Shown: positions 32,320 to 51,836 of the stretch, piece by piece | Numbering within the stretch: position 1 is the stretch's first letter | Layout of the letters: each line of letters opens with the position of its first letter | Assembly: GCF_023856365.1 (NCBI RefSeq) | Contig: NW_026042675.1 | Location: forward strand, 1 to 64,000 | From: Brienomyrus brachyistius | Taxonomy: Eukaryota; Chordata; Actinopteri; Osteoglossiformes; Mormyridae | Length of the DNA stretch: 64,000 nt | Direction: 5' to 3' | Program-made: the position numbers and the translations under genes | Notes under the pieces: model-generated | Seen by the model: the letters and a program-made list of their open reading frames with translations, nothing else | Database searches by the model: none | What the model was told of the DNA's origin: nothing

Positions 32320-33660
32320 TGAACCCTAAGGAGTAGGTTAAGTCCAGCCTTGGCTTCCAAGCTGACGTTTTTCTACATATGTGCTTGTGTATCATGGACA
32401 GTAAGAGGGGGCAGGCAAGGAGAGAATTTCTCTCTTTGGGGATCAATAGAGTGTTGTTATTATAACGTCTAAAACGTATGATGGTCTGTCGATAAATCAA
32501 TAACAATATCAATGAAGTCAATGTTTATCTAAAGGAATCAGAATTCAGGAAAAGCCAGGGGCCGGACCGAGTGTAGGGGGCGTGGCCAGAGACAGCCTGC
32601 TGACTGTTCCAAATCATGGGTGCATGTTACAAGTCCGGAACATATTTTAACTTAGTACTAACTTAGCATCATATTTGATCTGATTCGACTGAATATCCCA
32701 GGTTTCCATCTCTCATGCATCTGGTGTGACGTGTTTTCAGACTCTCAGGCTGGCGCAAAGAAATCTTACGGGAATTGAACGTCTCACTCCGGTCAGCTGA
32801 CCAAAGTTGGTAACCTTGGTATTGTGTGTAGGAGATTCGGTATAACTATAATTTCGTTCTCCATTTACATGCCCGTAGTGTCTTTAACCGGCTGCACAAA
32901 CTGGATCCGCCTCCATTACGACACAACTTTGCCCTTATTGGCTTAAGAATTTAGTCACATACATGACGTATATCTGCTATTTCTCCCGAGAAGCAGGTAA
33001 AGCAGTGGTAACTGCTTTGTAGTTAATTTACCTGGTAAAATTAAGTTTAAATAAATGATATAAATACTGTAATAGTACTCGTGAGCTTTGTTTATTTGTT
33101 ATTAGTTATTGTAATGTTGCGCTGCTTTATTTGTTTAATCGTCTAGTCTGTGGAGACATTCAAGTTAATCAAATAAGAATTGCACTGTACACTGTACATG
33201 ACCATAAAAACTTTGTATCCTTGAAATAAATGTTTTTGATCTTTTCCTTGGCAGTTATCTTTTTACACAGGGCCTCTATGTACACGATAGTTTTTTTTTT
33301 CACGACTAACAGTATGGATCAGGAGTTGGTTATTGTAAAAGAAGTAATGTGCATGCAGGTGATATTTGTATAGATTTATCCACACCCTTGTAGCAGTGCT
33401 GCCATTGCAGTCAGATCTCGCAAACTAGGAGTATTAGTTGTCTTTATTTCTCTTTATTTCTTGACGCCAACCCTCTCCATTAATCCGGGCTTGGGACTGG
33501 CACCTACCTGAGCTGGCTTGCTCCCTTAAGTGGCTGGGTTAGGCTAAACTATATATATATATTTACCAAGACTACAATAAAACATCTCGAAATGTGTAGT
33601 CTAGCAAAACGCAGTTTAAAGAAGGTAGCCTACCTGGCGAAATTGCAAACAAATTAAGGG
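32320..33660. other. No recognisable gene
   Basis: AT-rich DNA with no coding block, RNA motif or repeat family that I can support. A short (TA)n run lies at about 33551. Confidence 0.4.
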
Positions 33661-33671
33661 CGTTAGGCAGC

Positions 33672-34014
33672 CTTTCCAAACCGCTTGTCCTACTGGATCG
33701 CGGGGGGTCTGGAGCCTATCCCGGAAGCAATGGGCACGAGACAGGGAACAACCCAGGATGGCGGGCCAGCCCATCGCAGGGCACACTCACACACTATTCA
33801 CTCACGCATACACTCCTATGGGCAATTTAGCAACTCCAATTAGCCTCAGCATGTTTTTGGACTGTGGGGGAAACCAGAGTACCCGGAGGAAACCCCACGA
33901 TGACATGGGTAGAACATGCAAACTCCACACACATGTGACCCAGGTGGAGACTCGAACCCGGGCCCTAGAGGTGTGAGGCAACAGTGCTAACCACTGCACC
34001 ACCATGCTGCCCCC
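33672..34014 (-). mobile_element. tRNA-derived SINE, family 1
   Basis: Minus-strand copy whose head GGGGCAGCATGGTGGTGCAG is at 34014. The A box (TGGTGCAGTGG) and B box (GGTTCGAGTC) are both intact. The (TGGA)n tail is absent: the copy ends at 'aagcggtttgg'. Confidence 0.85.
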
Positions 34015-34019
34015 TAAAT

Positions 34020-34800
34020 GGAAAACCATTAAATACAAAAGGAAAACAAAAGTGCTGTAAGACTGTATACTTATGTGTATGTTAGTAAAGGCTGTAGCTG
34101 ACACAACGGACCCCCCTAATTAGAAAGGGGTAATTGTACACATGTGGCATCCAGTATGTTCTTCTATAACAGTTTTTTAAAAAAAAAAAAAACTCACATT
34201 ACACAAATTGGCACTATCAAAACGAGGATTATGGGGAAAATGGGGACTGTGATGGAGATTACATACACGTAGGCATGGTATTTAGTTTTTTTTAATCTGG
34301 TCACCTTCCAGAGTAATTGTAAACTAAAACCATCTTCACCCTATTTGATTCTTTATAAATGGACAATCAGTCGTGCAGTAAATGGGGGTATAGAGAGACA
34401 CAGAGCTTGTCTAACAAGAAACCCTGGGAAGCTAACATTAATAGGGTGGGTATGGATAGCAAAACCATTGATACAGATTACAGATTTATATCTCACCTGA
34501 ACCCTGGCGGGCTCCGTGCCAATAGGGGTTGGGATTAGGGTTAGTTAACTTAAGTAGTAATATTGATGTGTATATTCTCCTATTCTCCAGTCAGTGAATC
34601 GTGAAACGTAATGTTAATATGTTTCTATACCTATATGTTCTGCTTAAAAACCCATAAAGGCAAGCACAGTGTTTAGACATTCTGTTACTTAGACTAGTAA
34701 ACACTAAGATCCTTCAGCTTTCAATTAACCTGACACAACAGTCTAAACAACAAATGTGTGCCATGTCATTTGTCATCTTTACATCTTGTATCCTTTATAT
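34020..34800. other. No recognisable feature
   Basis: AT-rich sequence with short A-runs and T-runs. Nothing is supported. Confidence 0.4.
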
Positions 34801-34810
34801 GGTAATTGGA

Positions 34811-34890
34811 TTTTCAAGGTGGAATTGCAGGTCGATCATTTTAAGGATCTAGATGTAAACCTCCCTGGTGTTGCTTTAATATTTTTTTTG
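34811..34890 (+). repeat. Direct repeat pair, left copy
   Basis: About 75 bases from TTTTCAAGGTGGAATTGCAG through CTCCCTGGTGTTGCTTTAAT recur with a few changes at 36140-36215. The two copies bracket the Gypsy integrase relic at 35040-35365. Confidence 0.75.
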
Positions 34891-35039
34891 CACAATTTGC
34901 TTCACACACTTCCTCCAGCAGAGAAGCTTACAATACTACACCCCACCAAATGACTGGATGATGCCTTTTTATTTAAGGTCTGGCTGTGAGCCTCGATTAC
35001 CGATACACTATCTTCAGGCTCCTGCCGGGATCAGTCAGT

Positions 35040-35365
35040 ATGGTGGACCTTTGGAGGAATGGGTACAAAACCATCAGGAAAGTTTGCAGGTGCTTCAAGA
35101 GTATGTGAAGGCTTAGTTGGAGGAACAAGCCACACCACGAAATCGGAAACACAATGAGTTGGTTAATGATTAGGGGTTTGATGAAGGTCAGCTGGTGTGT
35201 TTGCGGAACCATGTTCGAGGTAAAATACAGGATCATTGGGATGCCTGTTTGTATATGGTAGTTCGGTGTCCCCAAGATCAGGGTGCAGTTTACTCTGCAA
35301 CTCCAATGGAGGGGGACGGGGTTGTCCGTCAAGTTCACCGAACAGAGTTGCGTCCAGTACCACAG
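35040..35365 (+). pseudogene. Ty3/Gypsy integrase C-terminal relic
   Basis: The plus-strand frame reads GGPLEEWVQNHQESLQVLQE, a stop, NRKHNELVND, a stop, FDEGQLVCLRNHVRGKIQDH, then VVRCPQDQGAVYSATPM and VRQVHRTELRPV. This order (LxxWVxxHQERL, then GQLVYLRxxxRGKIQDxW, then the chromatin-facing VYxVxP...VHRTxLxPV) is the end of fish Gypsy integrases. Two in-frame TAG codons inactivate it. Confidence 0.7.
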
Positions 35366-35944
35366 GGGGTTGTTATGTCAGGGGAAGATGTTCTGGTAAT
35401 GTCTCCTGAGTCTGGGTTGCCCACAGGGGCAACAGAAATGGAATCGGATGAGGACTCTGTGATTTTACGGGGACAGGGCTGGTGGGAGGGGTCGCAATAG
35501 AGCATCCACAAGTAGGCCTCGTATAATGGAGGAGGTTATGTCCCCCCCGAGGTGTAGAGACCAGTTAAACGTTCGGTGAGGTCCACCACTGGTCATCATA
35601 CCAACCCTTATAAGTTACCACGGTCAGTGAATGATCGTTCGGTTGGGGAGGAAGACCAGTGGTTTGGGGATAGAATTCTTAGCTGTGATCGTTGGGTCAT
35701 CAATTTCATTTTGGGGGATGGATTGTAGCCAGGCAATTATAGGCAGGTATAGGAACTGCAGTTCGGACTGGAGGCATAGCCGGGGCGAGATGGCTGTGCA
35801 TGTTCCGATGGTAGGGCATATTGGCAAAGGAGCAGGCACGGGAAAGACAGGCAGGGTCCTGATAGATTTGGTGGAGCATCGGCGGGCATATTGAATTTGC
35901 AGTGTAGCAGCCTTTCTGTTTGCTTGTTTCAGGGGTGAACAATC

Positions 35945-36110
35945 TTATCCGCAAAGGGCCGGTGTGTATGCAGGTTTTCGCTGCAACTCCCTAATTAGAT
36001 TTCTAATTAGAGGACTGATTAGCTGAAGAGTCCTCATACCTGGTTTTGAAGAGCTGACCTAAAGGTTACCCCAAAAACCTGTTTTTTTTTTGTTTGAATG
36101 GGGCAGTGAG
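35945..36110. repeat. Probable MITE fragment
   Basis: The segment around 'aaagggccggtgtgtatgcag', 'ctaattagatttctaattag' and 'ccaaaaacctgtttttttt' resembles a common fish MITE. The ends were not defined. Confidence 0.35.
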
Positions 36111-36139
36111 TCATGGGGTAAACTACTGTTCTTTAGGGG

Positions 36140-36215
36140 TTTTCAAGGTGGAATTACGGGTCGATAATTTTAAGGATCAGGTTGTAAACCTCCCTGGTGT
36201 TGCTTTAATATGTTT
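36140..36215 (+). repeat. Direct repeat pair, right copy
   Basis: Counterpart of 34811-34890, about 1.33 kb downstream. It reads TTTTCAAGGTGGAATTACGG through CTCCCTGGTGTTGCTTTAAT. Confidence 0.75.
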
Positions 36216-36774
36216 TATCTGAGGTTGTATCGTGTATTATCAAGCCAGCCGGCTTAGTGGCCTCGGGAGCGGGGTTTAGTGGGAGCAGCTGGCTAGTTTT
36301 ATTTTCTTTTTTGTTTGTGTCTTTTTCTTTGTTGTATGTATATTTTGGGTTCATTATTAGGCAGGCTGGGCCTTTTGGCACCTGTAGTCTGGGTGCTGGA
36401 TTGCCCATAGGGGTCTTTTTTATTGCTGTGATTTGCTGTGTCATTCACTAGTGTGATTTGTGCTGGATGTGTTTTTAAGGTTGTGCTGTGGCGTGTACCT
36501 GAGCAAACTTTGGGCAACCTGTTCTCTTGTTGGCTTTATTGACAAAGGGTGGATTAGTCTAATTACGGCCTGCTACAAATAGCTGCATATAACGTATAAA
36601 AAAAATCACCTTATGGGTGCTCCGTAGGGTAGCAAGATCTTGAGTTTTTTTACAGTACTCGGGTACGTTTTAAAATTTTCGACCAATCAGCAAACATTAT
36701 TCTGACAGCATAGCTGGGAAACCAATGAAAAGTGAGTGCAACGTTCTAGAACTTGACTTCGGGTTGACGCTCCC

Positions 36775-36782
36775 TATAAAAG
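36775..36782 (+). promoter_or_regulatory. Possible TATA box
   Basis: TATAAAAG follows a CCAAT-like motif (36722) and precedes an A-rich leader with repeated AAC-ATCCAAAG units, then a strong donor-like GGTAAGTG at about 37133. The pattern resembles a promoter with a short first exon, perhaps of a retroelement. No downstream coding exon was found. Confidence 0.2.
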
Positions 36783-37559
36783 AGCTGGGTACTGCTTCAA
36801 GGCGTTCAGTTGGCGCTACCTCCTGATAGAGTAGCACTGTACGGCTCTTGTTCCGTAAAACAACATCAAAAGGATGAAAAAAAAAACAATTTTTAAAGAA
36901 GACGAAAAAAACATCGTCTAAAAAAATAAGCCAAAAAAATAATATCCGAAGAAGGAAAAACATGCAAAGTAAAAAAAACAAACAAAAATAAAAAACAATA
37001 TCCAAAGAAGAAGGAAAAAAACATCCAAAGGGAGAAAACAAGAACTGAAGGGCAAACGAGGTAGGAGGAAATACAAATTTCGTTTCAGCACCGTTGGAGT
37101 GCCAAGCCGTGAAAAGCATTTGGCCAGAAGACAAGGTAAGTGTTGTAGCTGTTATTTTAAAACAGCGCTTTTCAAAATGCTGCTTTATAATCGTTTGAGA
37201 TCGTTAGCCAGTGTGACAGCTGAAGGCTTTTTGAGTTTACCAACATAAAGTTTTATTTCTGTATTAGGACATTGTCAGGAACAATGATGTGTTCATCGCT
37301 ATGATGTGGTCAAAAAGCGATGCATTGAATCTTAGAAACATTTGTGATTTTTCAAACAATGCTTTTCCTTTTATTTAATCAGTAAAATTTCCATCGGTTT
37401 TATATAGTGCCCCTTGAAATATGTCTTTAGCTCATTTTCCGGGCATTTTACTAGAATGCATCCTGAGAAATACACAAGCTCTGCTGCATTTCCGTGCCTC
37501 GATGTTTAGTGCCGAGTATAATTGTTGCAGTTGCCTTTTATATATTCCATGAGACCTGT

Positions 37560-38137
37560 TGGTACCAAGAGAAGTGTGAGACTGTCAGGGTGAATTTATC
37601 ATACAATCGCACGCATAAATACCTGAGGGTTGCCAGTCCTTTTGCGTTGTTACAGGAGGACTAGAGCTGACGAGTGTGTTTCTACACACTATCAAGGGCA
37701 TTGTAGTACAGTTTTCTCAGGTGGGAGAATGCTGCCGATCTCCTATTTGACAATACAGCCCTTGATATATTAGAATATTACAGAACTAGAAGCCTTTTGC
37801 AAGGAAGAATGTGAGAAAATCCCAAGTACAAGAACTGAAAGCCTTTCAGCTGGCTATAAGAAGCGCTTGTAAGCTGTGATATCTGGCAGAGGAGGTGTTA
37901 CTAAGTACTGATTACGTAGGGTGCCCAAACTTTTGCAGAGTGCCATAATAATGTTTTTATTTTGTAATTTTGTTCAATTTATGGCATAAAAAGTAACTAT
38001 TCATCAATGTTTGCTGAAAATATTGTGTATTTTCCCCCCAGTTCCTAAAGAGACTGTATTAACTGATATTGTTGCTTTTGTAATTGAAAAGATGTTATTT
38101 GTCAAGGGGTGCCAAACCTTTGCATAAGACTGTACAC
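37560..38137. repeat. Dispersed repeat with 'gcccaaacttttgca' motifs
   Basis: It contains 'agcctttcagctggctataa', 'gtgcccaaacttttgcagag' and the terminus 'tttgcataagactgtacac', which I recognise as a repeat common in fish genomes and probably Tc1/mariner-related. No coding block is preserved. Confidence 0.5.
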
Positions 38138-38181
38138 AGTGTGTGTATGTGTTTATGTGAGTGTGTGTCTGTGTGTGTCTT

Positions 38182-38212
<31 letters not shown>

Positions 38213-38764
38213 ATATATTTCTGTATATGCATGTGTATATATATATTTATATATAGTTCACACACATTCAAACTTATTTGAATACACATTCAAAATTATT
38301 TTTATTATTATTATTTTCGTTTTTTTTTTTTTTTGTGTTTTAAAATGTTTTATTTTTGCAATGGAAATAAAAATAAAGCAGTCCTCCGTAGAGGAGGGGT
38401 GGTGGAGGGAATATATATATATATATACATATATATAAAATAATTGTCACACAACCTGGGTGACATGCCTTGCCTGCTCACCCAGTTTTAGTGCACCTTA
38501 GTTATTCATAATGACCATCTAGTCTCGATACACCCATGAATATATATGTATATATATATATATATATATAGTTTTTCTGTTTTTTTTTTGCAATAGACAA
38601 TAAAAATAACGCAGTTCTCCGTAAAGGAGGGATGGTGGATGGAATATATATATACATATATATATAAAATAATTGTCACACAACCTGGGTGACATGCCTT
38701 GCCTGCTCACCCAATTTTAGTGCACCTTAGTTATCCATACTGACCATCTAGTCTCGACACACCC

Positions 38765-38799
<35 letters not shown>

Positions 38800-39227
38800 G
38801 ATATTTTTTCTTTTTCTTGTGTTTTTTTTTTCGCAATGGATATTAATAATAAAGCAGTCCTCCGTAAAGGAGGGGTGGTGGAGGGAATATATATATACAT
38901 TTATATAAAATAATTGTCACACAACTGGGGTGACATGCCTTGCCTGCTCACCCAATTTTAGTGCACCTTAGTTATCCATAATGACCATCTAGTCTCGATA
39001 CACCCATAAATATATATGTATATATATATATATATATATAGTTTTTTTTTTTTTTTGCAATAGACAATAAAAATAACGCAGTTCTCCATAAAAGAGGGAT
39101 GGTGGATGGAATATATATATACATATATATAAAATAATTGTCACACAACCTGGGTGACATGCCTTGCCTGCTCACCCAATTTTAGTGCACCTTAGTTATC
39201 CATACTGACCATCTAGTCTCGACACAC

Positions 39228-39287
<60 letters not shown>

Positions 39288-39364
39288 ATATGTATATATG
39301 TATGTATATATGTATATATGTATGTATATATGTATATATATATGTATATATGTATATATATATG

Positions 39365-39400
<36 letters not shown>
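39228..39400. repeat. Expanded TA/TATG microsatellite in array unit 5
   Basis: About 170 bp of (TA)n mixed with TGTATATATG-type steps. This explains the long 376-bp spacing of this unit. Confidence 0.9.
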
Positions 39401-40257
39401 GATATTTTTTCTTTTTCTTGTGTTTTTTTTTCGCAATGGATATTAATAATAAAGCAGTCCTCCGTAAAGGAGGGGTGGTGGAGGGAATATATATATACAT
39501 TTATATAAAATAATTGTCACACAACCTGGGTGACATGCCTTGCCTGCTCACCCAATTTTAGTGCAACTTAGTTATCCATAATGACCAACTAGTCTCGATA
39601 CACCCATAAATATATATGTGTGTATATATATATATAGTTTTTTTGTGTTATTTTTTTGCAATAGACAATAAAAATAACGCAGTTCTCCATAAAGGAGGGA
39701 TGGTGGATGGAATATATATATACATATATATAAAATAATTAATGTCACACAACCTGGGTGACATGCCTTGCCTGCTCACCCAATTTGAATGCACCTTAGT
39801 TATCCATAATGACCATCTAGTCTCGATACACCCATAAATATATATGTATATATATAGTTTTTTTTTTCGCAATGGACAATAAAAATAACGCAGTTCTCCG
39901 TAAAGGAGGGATGGTGGATGGAATATATATATACATACATATAAAATAATTGTCACACAACCGGGGTGACATGCCTTGCCTGCTCACCCAATTTTAGTGC
40001 ACCTTAGTTATTCATAATGACCATCTAGTCTCGATACACCCATAAATATATATGTATATATGTATTGTTTTTTTTTTTTTTTTTTTGCAATAGACAATAA
40101 AAATAACGCAGTTCTCCATAAAAGAGGGATGGTGGATGGAATATATATATACATATATATAAAATGATTGTCACACAACCTGGGTGACATGCCTTGCCTG
40201 CTCACCCAATTTTAGTGCACCTTAGTTATCCATAATGACCATCTAGTCTCGATACAC

Positions 40258-40330
<73 letters not shown>
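40258..40330. repeat. (TA)n microsatellite in array unit 9
   Basis: About 36 uninterrupted TA units. Confidence 0.95.
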
Positions 40331-40333
<3 letters not shown>

Positions 40334-40828
40334 TTTTTTTTCTTCGTAATGGACAATAAAAATAACGCAGTTCTCCGTAAAGGAGGGATGGTGGATGGAA
40401 TATATATATACATATATATAAAATAATTGTCACACAACCTGGGTGACATGCCTTGCCTGCTCACCCAATTTTAGTGCACCTTAGTTATCCATACTGACCA
40501 TCTAGTCTCGACACACCCATATACACACCCGAAGCTCTGATCTCAGATCAGTTCCATGCCTCCAGAATCTAATGTTACCCTCAAGGAAGAAGGGAAGCTA
40601 TGATGAGTAAAAAAAAGGTTATTAGAGTGTCCTGTCAGCGTTGGGCTTCTTCGGCCTCCGCCATTGATTTTTCGGTTTCAGGATGGAAAGTACAAGGTGG
40701 CTCTGTGTTGATGAATAATCCAGGAAAAAAATGCCACAAAGGCATGGAGTCACACCAGTGGAGTCTTATCCTTGCAATAAAGACCCCTGTATGACCTTTG
40801 CTGAATATTTCCAGTTTAGTGGAGCTGA

Positions 40829-47224
<6,396 letters not shown>

Positions 47225-47485
47225 TGCGTGGAAGGCGACTGCCGCGCTGCTCACCAGGCCAACCCCCCCTGCCCCCAGTCAGCCCCCGCCAGAACCCGCA
47301 CCGGTCGTGCATTTCAGCAAAGTCCGGAACCCGGGATGCCAATGACTGACTTTCTGGTTTCGTTCACCGAGGGTTGGTTGTGATGGGGGAGGGGATCGAT
47401 TCCATGTGTGTTTTGCGACTTTTTGTTGCCCCCTCCCAGTTTGCACATAAAATAATTTATCCGTTATGTTTTTAAAGCACTTCAG

Positions 47486-47492
47486 AGAGAGA

Positions 47493-47541
<49 letters not shown>
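47486..47541. repeat. (GA)n(GT)n microsatellite in the clcn7 3' UTR
   Basis: A GAGA run followed by about 22 GT units, roughly 260 bp after the stop codon. Confidence 0.9.
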
Positions 47542-47542
<1 letters not shown>

Positions 47543-47644
47543 TTCTACACACACTTGGGTGTCAGTCCCGCTCTGTGGTCATTTGCAAAGCTTTGGTAGC
47601 ATTGTGATATACATTAGTGTAAATGTGTAAAAAGCATTTCAAGC

Positions 47645-47650
<6 letters not shown>

Positions 47651-47686
<36 letters not shown>
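47651..47686. repeat. (GA)n microsatellite in the clcn7 3' region
   Basis: About 17 GA units directly after TGTGTGT. Confidence 0.9.
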
Positions 47687-47688
<2 letters not shown>

Positions 47689-49020
47689 GCCAGGCCAATA
47701 ACGTTCCTCTTTTACTCAGAGTTTTTTGAGTGTGGTCTATTGACAGAGGGTACCACAGTTTTCTTGTGACTTTAGTTTTACTTTAGGGGAAGTTAATTTT
47801 CCTCTCCCAGATAATTGTCTTGCACATTGTACCATTAACCAATGCCTCCCACCCCTCCCATGCCAGTGTAGGTAAGACCAACCCTGCCCCCCCCCCCCCC
47901 CCCCGGAAAAACCCTGACTCGCTTTGACCTTTTTCTCTCATGCTGGATGCTAGCGGTTTTTAACATACAGTGTTTTTTCTCGTGAATTCGCCCATTGGCT
48001 GACTGCCACACTGCCTGCGTCCTCCCCCACCCACGCCAGTACGTGACAGTATGTATCCCCCCCACCCCGGGTGATTCTCCAGGTCCTGTGTTTTTGATGG
48101 CGATTTGTCTCTTGTTGCGCCGTACAGCCTCTAGGTGGCAGAAACCCTGGTTTCTGATATATACCTGAATAAATTATGCAAATCGGGGTCAGGTTTACAT
48201 GGGTCGGGTGCCAAACAATGCCAGTAGTGTGTGTGTGTGTGTGTGGGGGGGTGACTTCACAGGTGCTCTCCTGAAAATGTGTGTATATCATTGTTTTTAA
48301 ATGGCACTTACTGAAAGCAGAGTGGGGTTCAGGGCAGCTTAATGATTTGCAAGGTGACCATGGGTCGTGTTTGGCCAAGGGGGCGCTAGTGTGTTGAGGA
48401 AAGGAACTTATTCTGGTCTTTGCAGGCTGTGCTAGAAACCCAAACCCACCCCCATGGCTGTATGTGGCTCCGCACTTTAAATGCTTCTTACCCCACCTCG
48501 TTTCCCATCTGCGCCCTACAACTTACAAATCCTTGCAATGTCACGTGCAAGGGGGCCCCCTACTGGCCAAGCAAGGCCCTACAGTCGCTGGTGCCCTTGG
48601 GGGTCCAGCCGTACAGTTTTTGCCAACAGCAGAGTTTACACTTTGACTAGTTATGTGCTGTTTAGTTATTTTGTTTTTAATTAAGGTGAACTTGCCTAAG
48701 TGACCCTGATCAGTTAAATAGGGTTTTTACCCACCCAACAAGCCTATCGAAAATGGACATACCAGTTAAACGGTAAACGATGTGAATCCCTTATCAGATT
48801 TTGATTTTATTCTGAATATTAAATGTCGTGTTTTAACTCAACCTTAAATAAATTAAAGTATCTCCATTTTAAAGAGCACTGTGACTGGATGAGAGAATTG
48901 TTTCGGCGTTGGCAAGTACCACCTTAGCGTACATTTATAGAAACGGCTGAAATATACTGGATAATTTTGCATAATTTTTATTTTGCCAAGCTTGATTTTC
49001 TTCTGTGATTTCTGAAATCT

Positions 49021-49026
49021 AATAAA
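49021..49026 (+). terminator. Candidate clcn7 poly(A) signal
   Basis: AATAAA followed by a GT/T-rich stretch ('ggttttgatgcatatgcc'). Other AATAAA hexamers occur at about 48168 and 48846, so the main site is not certain. A 3' UTR of 1-1.8 kb would result. Confidence 0.4.
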
Positions 49027-49049
49027 GGTTTTGATGCATATGCCTATTT

Positions 49050-51620
49050 GTATTGCACGAGTCAGTCATGCTGTTTAATAAGAATCATTTGTATTTATAC
49101 AAACAATGATAAAAAAATTATTGTATTAAATGGCGTGTTTGATGATACTGCTGGTGACTCCGTGGCACTCTTTGAGCAACGTGTCCGTATCCTAATTTTC
49201 TACCTTCTGACACACAAATTCTCAGACTAAATGAGATTACTGCAGTCCCGTTGCCGGGGTAATGCAATTGTTTAGGTGGATGTCGCTGAATGCATTTCAG
49301 TGGGAGGTCCAGAAAGCCTGGGACGCGATTTGACGGGGTAGAAATGAGATGAACGGTTCTGTTGTACCTTGCAGATTTGTACCTTGCAGATTTCCCTCGA
49401 TTTGCTTATTAGTTGCTGGAAATCAATATTTTAAAAAAAATGTGCGTTGAACATGCCTTTCCATCCCGATCCATGAACCCAGTTTTCCCAGATATCAGCA
49501 AAACAATGAGAAATTCTATATATAAAAAAAAAAAAATCAACATTTGATTAAGTTTTATTAATGCTTGCTTTCATGTTAAAAAATTTTGGTGCACAATTTA
49601 ATTTTTTTTTTAACACACAACATTTGGTTGAAATTGTAACGTGGAACATCAAGTCTGGGGCGCAGTTAAGGGGGGGAGATTAGGACAGTAAAAAACTTGG
49701 AACATAACTGCATTGGTGTGGGTTTGTGGCCCAATATGATATGCATTCATGGGGCCCAAATTCTCTAGCAGAATCACAGCATAGATTTCTTTGTATATTT
49801 TTTAGGTTTAAAGGACTCCGGAGATTGAGATATTGTGTTTTTAAAGTTTCCTTGGACTCCCACAGTAAATTTTACAGAGCTGGGGTCTCCATAACTTTTG
49901 CTGTGCAATAAATTTTGCTGACTGGGAAAGGGGGGGGGGGTTCCCCAAGATTTTTGCCGGCTCGCCTACCCATCGGCTCACCTTGAAAATGCCCAAAATG
50001 CCACCTGGCTGTTCAGCCCTGCTATAAAGTTGCAGAAAGACACGACGTTGTACTGTGACCTTACGATGTTACAGATCCGAGAAATAGCGTACTAAGCAGC
50101 ACGTGTTTCCCTGCTGTGTTAAGGTGGGCCTTAGAAACCCATAACGCACTAATGCAGCTCTGGATGGCGGGCTATGCGTCAGTAATGCTGTCAGAGAAGA
50201 TTCACTCATTAGTCTGATGTGAACTTAATCAGATTATGGGTCCTTTTTAGTCGCAGAATACAACATAATCCATGGCAAATGGACATCGGTGCCGTCTTTA
50301 TGATGTTATGCTGACAGTGCCTTTAATCCCACCCCCCACCCCCCACCAATCCCTTTCCCAACTTCATGTTGTCTCTTAATCCTGTATGTTTCAGTAATAT
50401 GAAGACGGAATTTCAGTATTCTCTGTTGCGGTTGTTTTATTTTTATCTCGCGAGTTTCATGCATTTTTAAGAACCGCGCAGAACATCAGTTAACTCTGTG
50501 CTGCTGGAATCCTGAGGATTGCCTTGATGGGTAGTGTAGGAGTTGAAGGATTTGCGTAGTCAGATTTAATTTTTTAAAAAGGAAATCTATTAAAAAGTAA
50601 CATGCAAAGTAGTTTATTATTATTATTTTTTTTTTTTTTTACATAAGAATTTCAAGAGAAACTGAGAGCCTCGTTTTAATGGGCTTGTCTGGTAAAGTTA
50701 GTTTGACACTTGTACTGCATGTATTATTAAACATTTATCTATCCATCCATCCATCCATCCCGGCTCCGTCAACATGCAAACTTCAGTAATTCAAAACACT
50801 TAGTATTGAGCTTCCATTGTGAGCCTTAGCAGCCAATAAACAAACCGCCAATAATGAATATCACAGGCTTTGGTGATGGACACAGACTTCCAGACACGCC
50901 CCATATTCCTGACGCATTCCTCACCATGACCCTGTCTACTTCACATTCGCAGCCCAATATTTCATTCAAACTGGAGTTCGAAAGCTTGTTGGAGCCGAAT
51001 GGACAATTTTAAAGACCAACATGGCAGAAAATTCAGTTCTGAAAGAAAGGAAGTTTCGATTTTTAATGAACTTATGAGATGCAGCAGAGATTCATCTTAC
51101 CCTCAGTAATCTTTAGTTATAGCTTTCAGGGACTGGGATATAGATAATTTAGAAATGTGCTGCTTTTTAAAACACTAAGTAGGATTCCAATACTTTTCCA
51201 AGACACGGTATAATAGTATAATGTATTGTTGGTGCGCTGTGGGAGGGAGGTGCTGTCCTGGCAGGGGAGACAGGTGACTGAAACCTTTTGTAGCGATTTG
51301 TTCCGCCTGTCTGTTGGGCAGAATTTAGTTTGCTCTCTTTGTGCTTCCAGTAAATCTAGGTCCCGTTCCCATCATACCAGCAAGTCCGTGCAGGGTGGAT
51401 CTCTGGCTAATCTCTTTTGTTGTTTGATTCCCTCCACGGAGGAAAAAAAAAAGAACTCGAGGTCACCTGCGGTTCCGAACCACATCTCCAGCAGGTCAGT
51501 GATCTCAGAGTAGCACATGCCGTTTATAAGCCAAAAGAAAAATGGTTGAAAAGTACGACACCTGTGTTATTCTATTTTGGTATTTAAGTGACAGAATTCC
51601 ACTAAAGGTGAATTAAAAAC
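49050..51620. other. Intergenic region between convergent clcn7 and rgs11
   Basis: No gene seen. It holds mono-A and mono-T runs (about 49430, 49528, 50625), an (ATCC)n microsatellite at about 50741-50760 and AT-rich single-copy-looking DNA. A 95-codon frame (51226-51513) is not recognised. Confidence 0.5.
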
Positions 51621-51836
51621 TTGCTTAATTTATTGAGAAATGCTGAAGAAGTAAATGAACAAAGGATGAGAGAAGCTGCTGGAATCTGAAGCAGACATGA
51701 TGCAGGTTCGAAACTGCACAGTTTTGATCTGGAATATGGGACACAATCCACATTATAAGCACTGAGCTAAATGCCAAGTTTTAAATGGCTATTTATCTAT
51801 TACAACCATTGTTTCAGTGAAAGTTGTATGCAGATG

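Larger units (their letters stand above)
38355..40520 (+). repeat. Nine-unit AT-rich satellite-like tandem array
   Basis: The marker 'aattgtcacacaacctgggt' (or a one-base variant) starts at 38442, 38671, 38912, 39136, 39512, about 39740, 39948, 40166 and 40425, giving spacings of about 210-375 bp. Each unit contains (TA)n of variable length, a T-run, a GCAATRGAMAAT-type block, a short inverted pair CCTCC/GGAGG ('cctccgtaaaggagg') and 'cttgcctgctcacccaattt'. Two unit types can be told apart by 'aaagcagtcctccg...gtggaggg' versus 'aacgcagttctcc...gtggatgg'. They alternate in units 2-6, a higher-order pattern. Spacing differences come mainly from the TA runs. Confidence 0.9.

Noticed and set aside
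38084..40464. Open frames rich in Tyr/Ile across the TA arrays
   Set aside because: They come from translating (TA)n and (GT)n microsatellites.
40600..40794. Possible extra clcn7 exon after 'ttcggtttcag'
   Set aside because: The downstream translation does not match any ClC-7 segment and no suitable donor keeps the frame.
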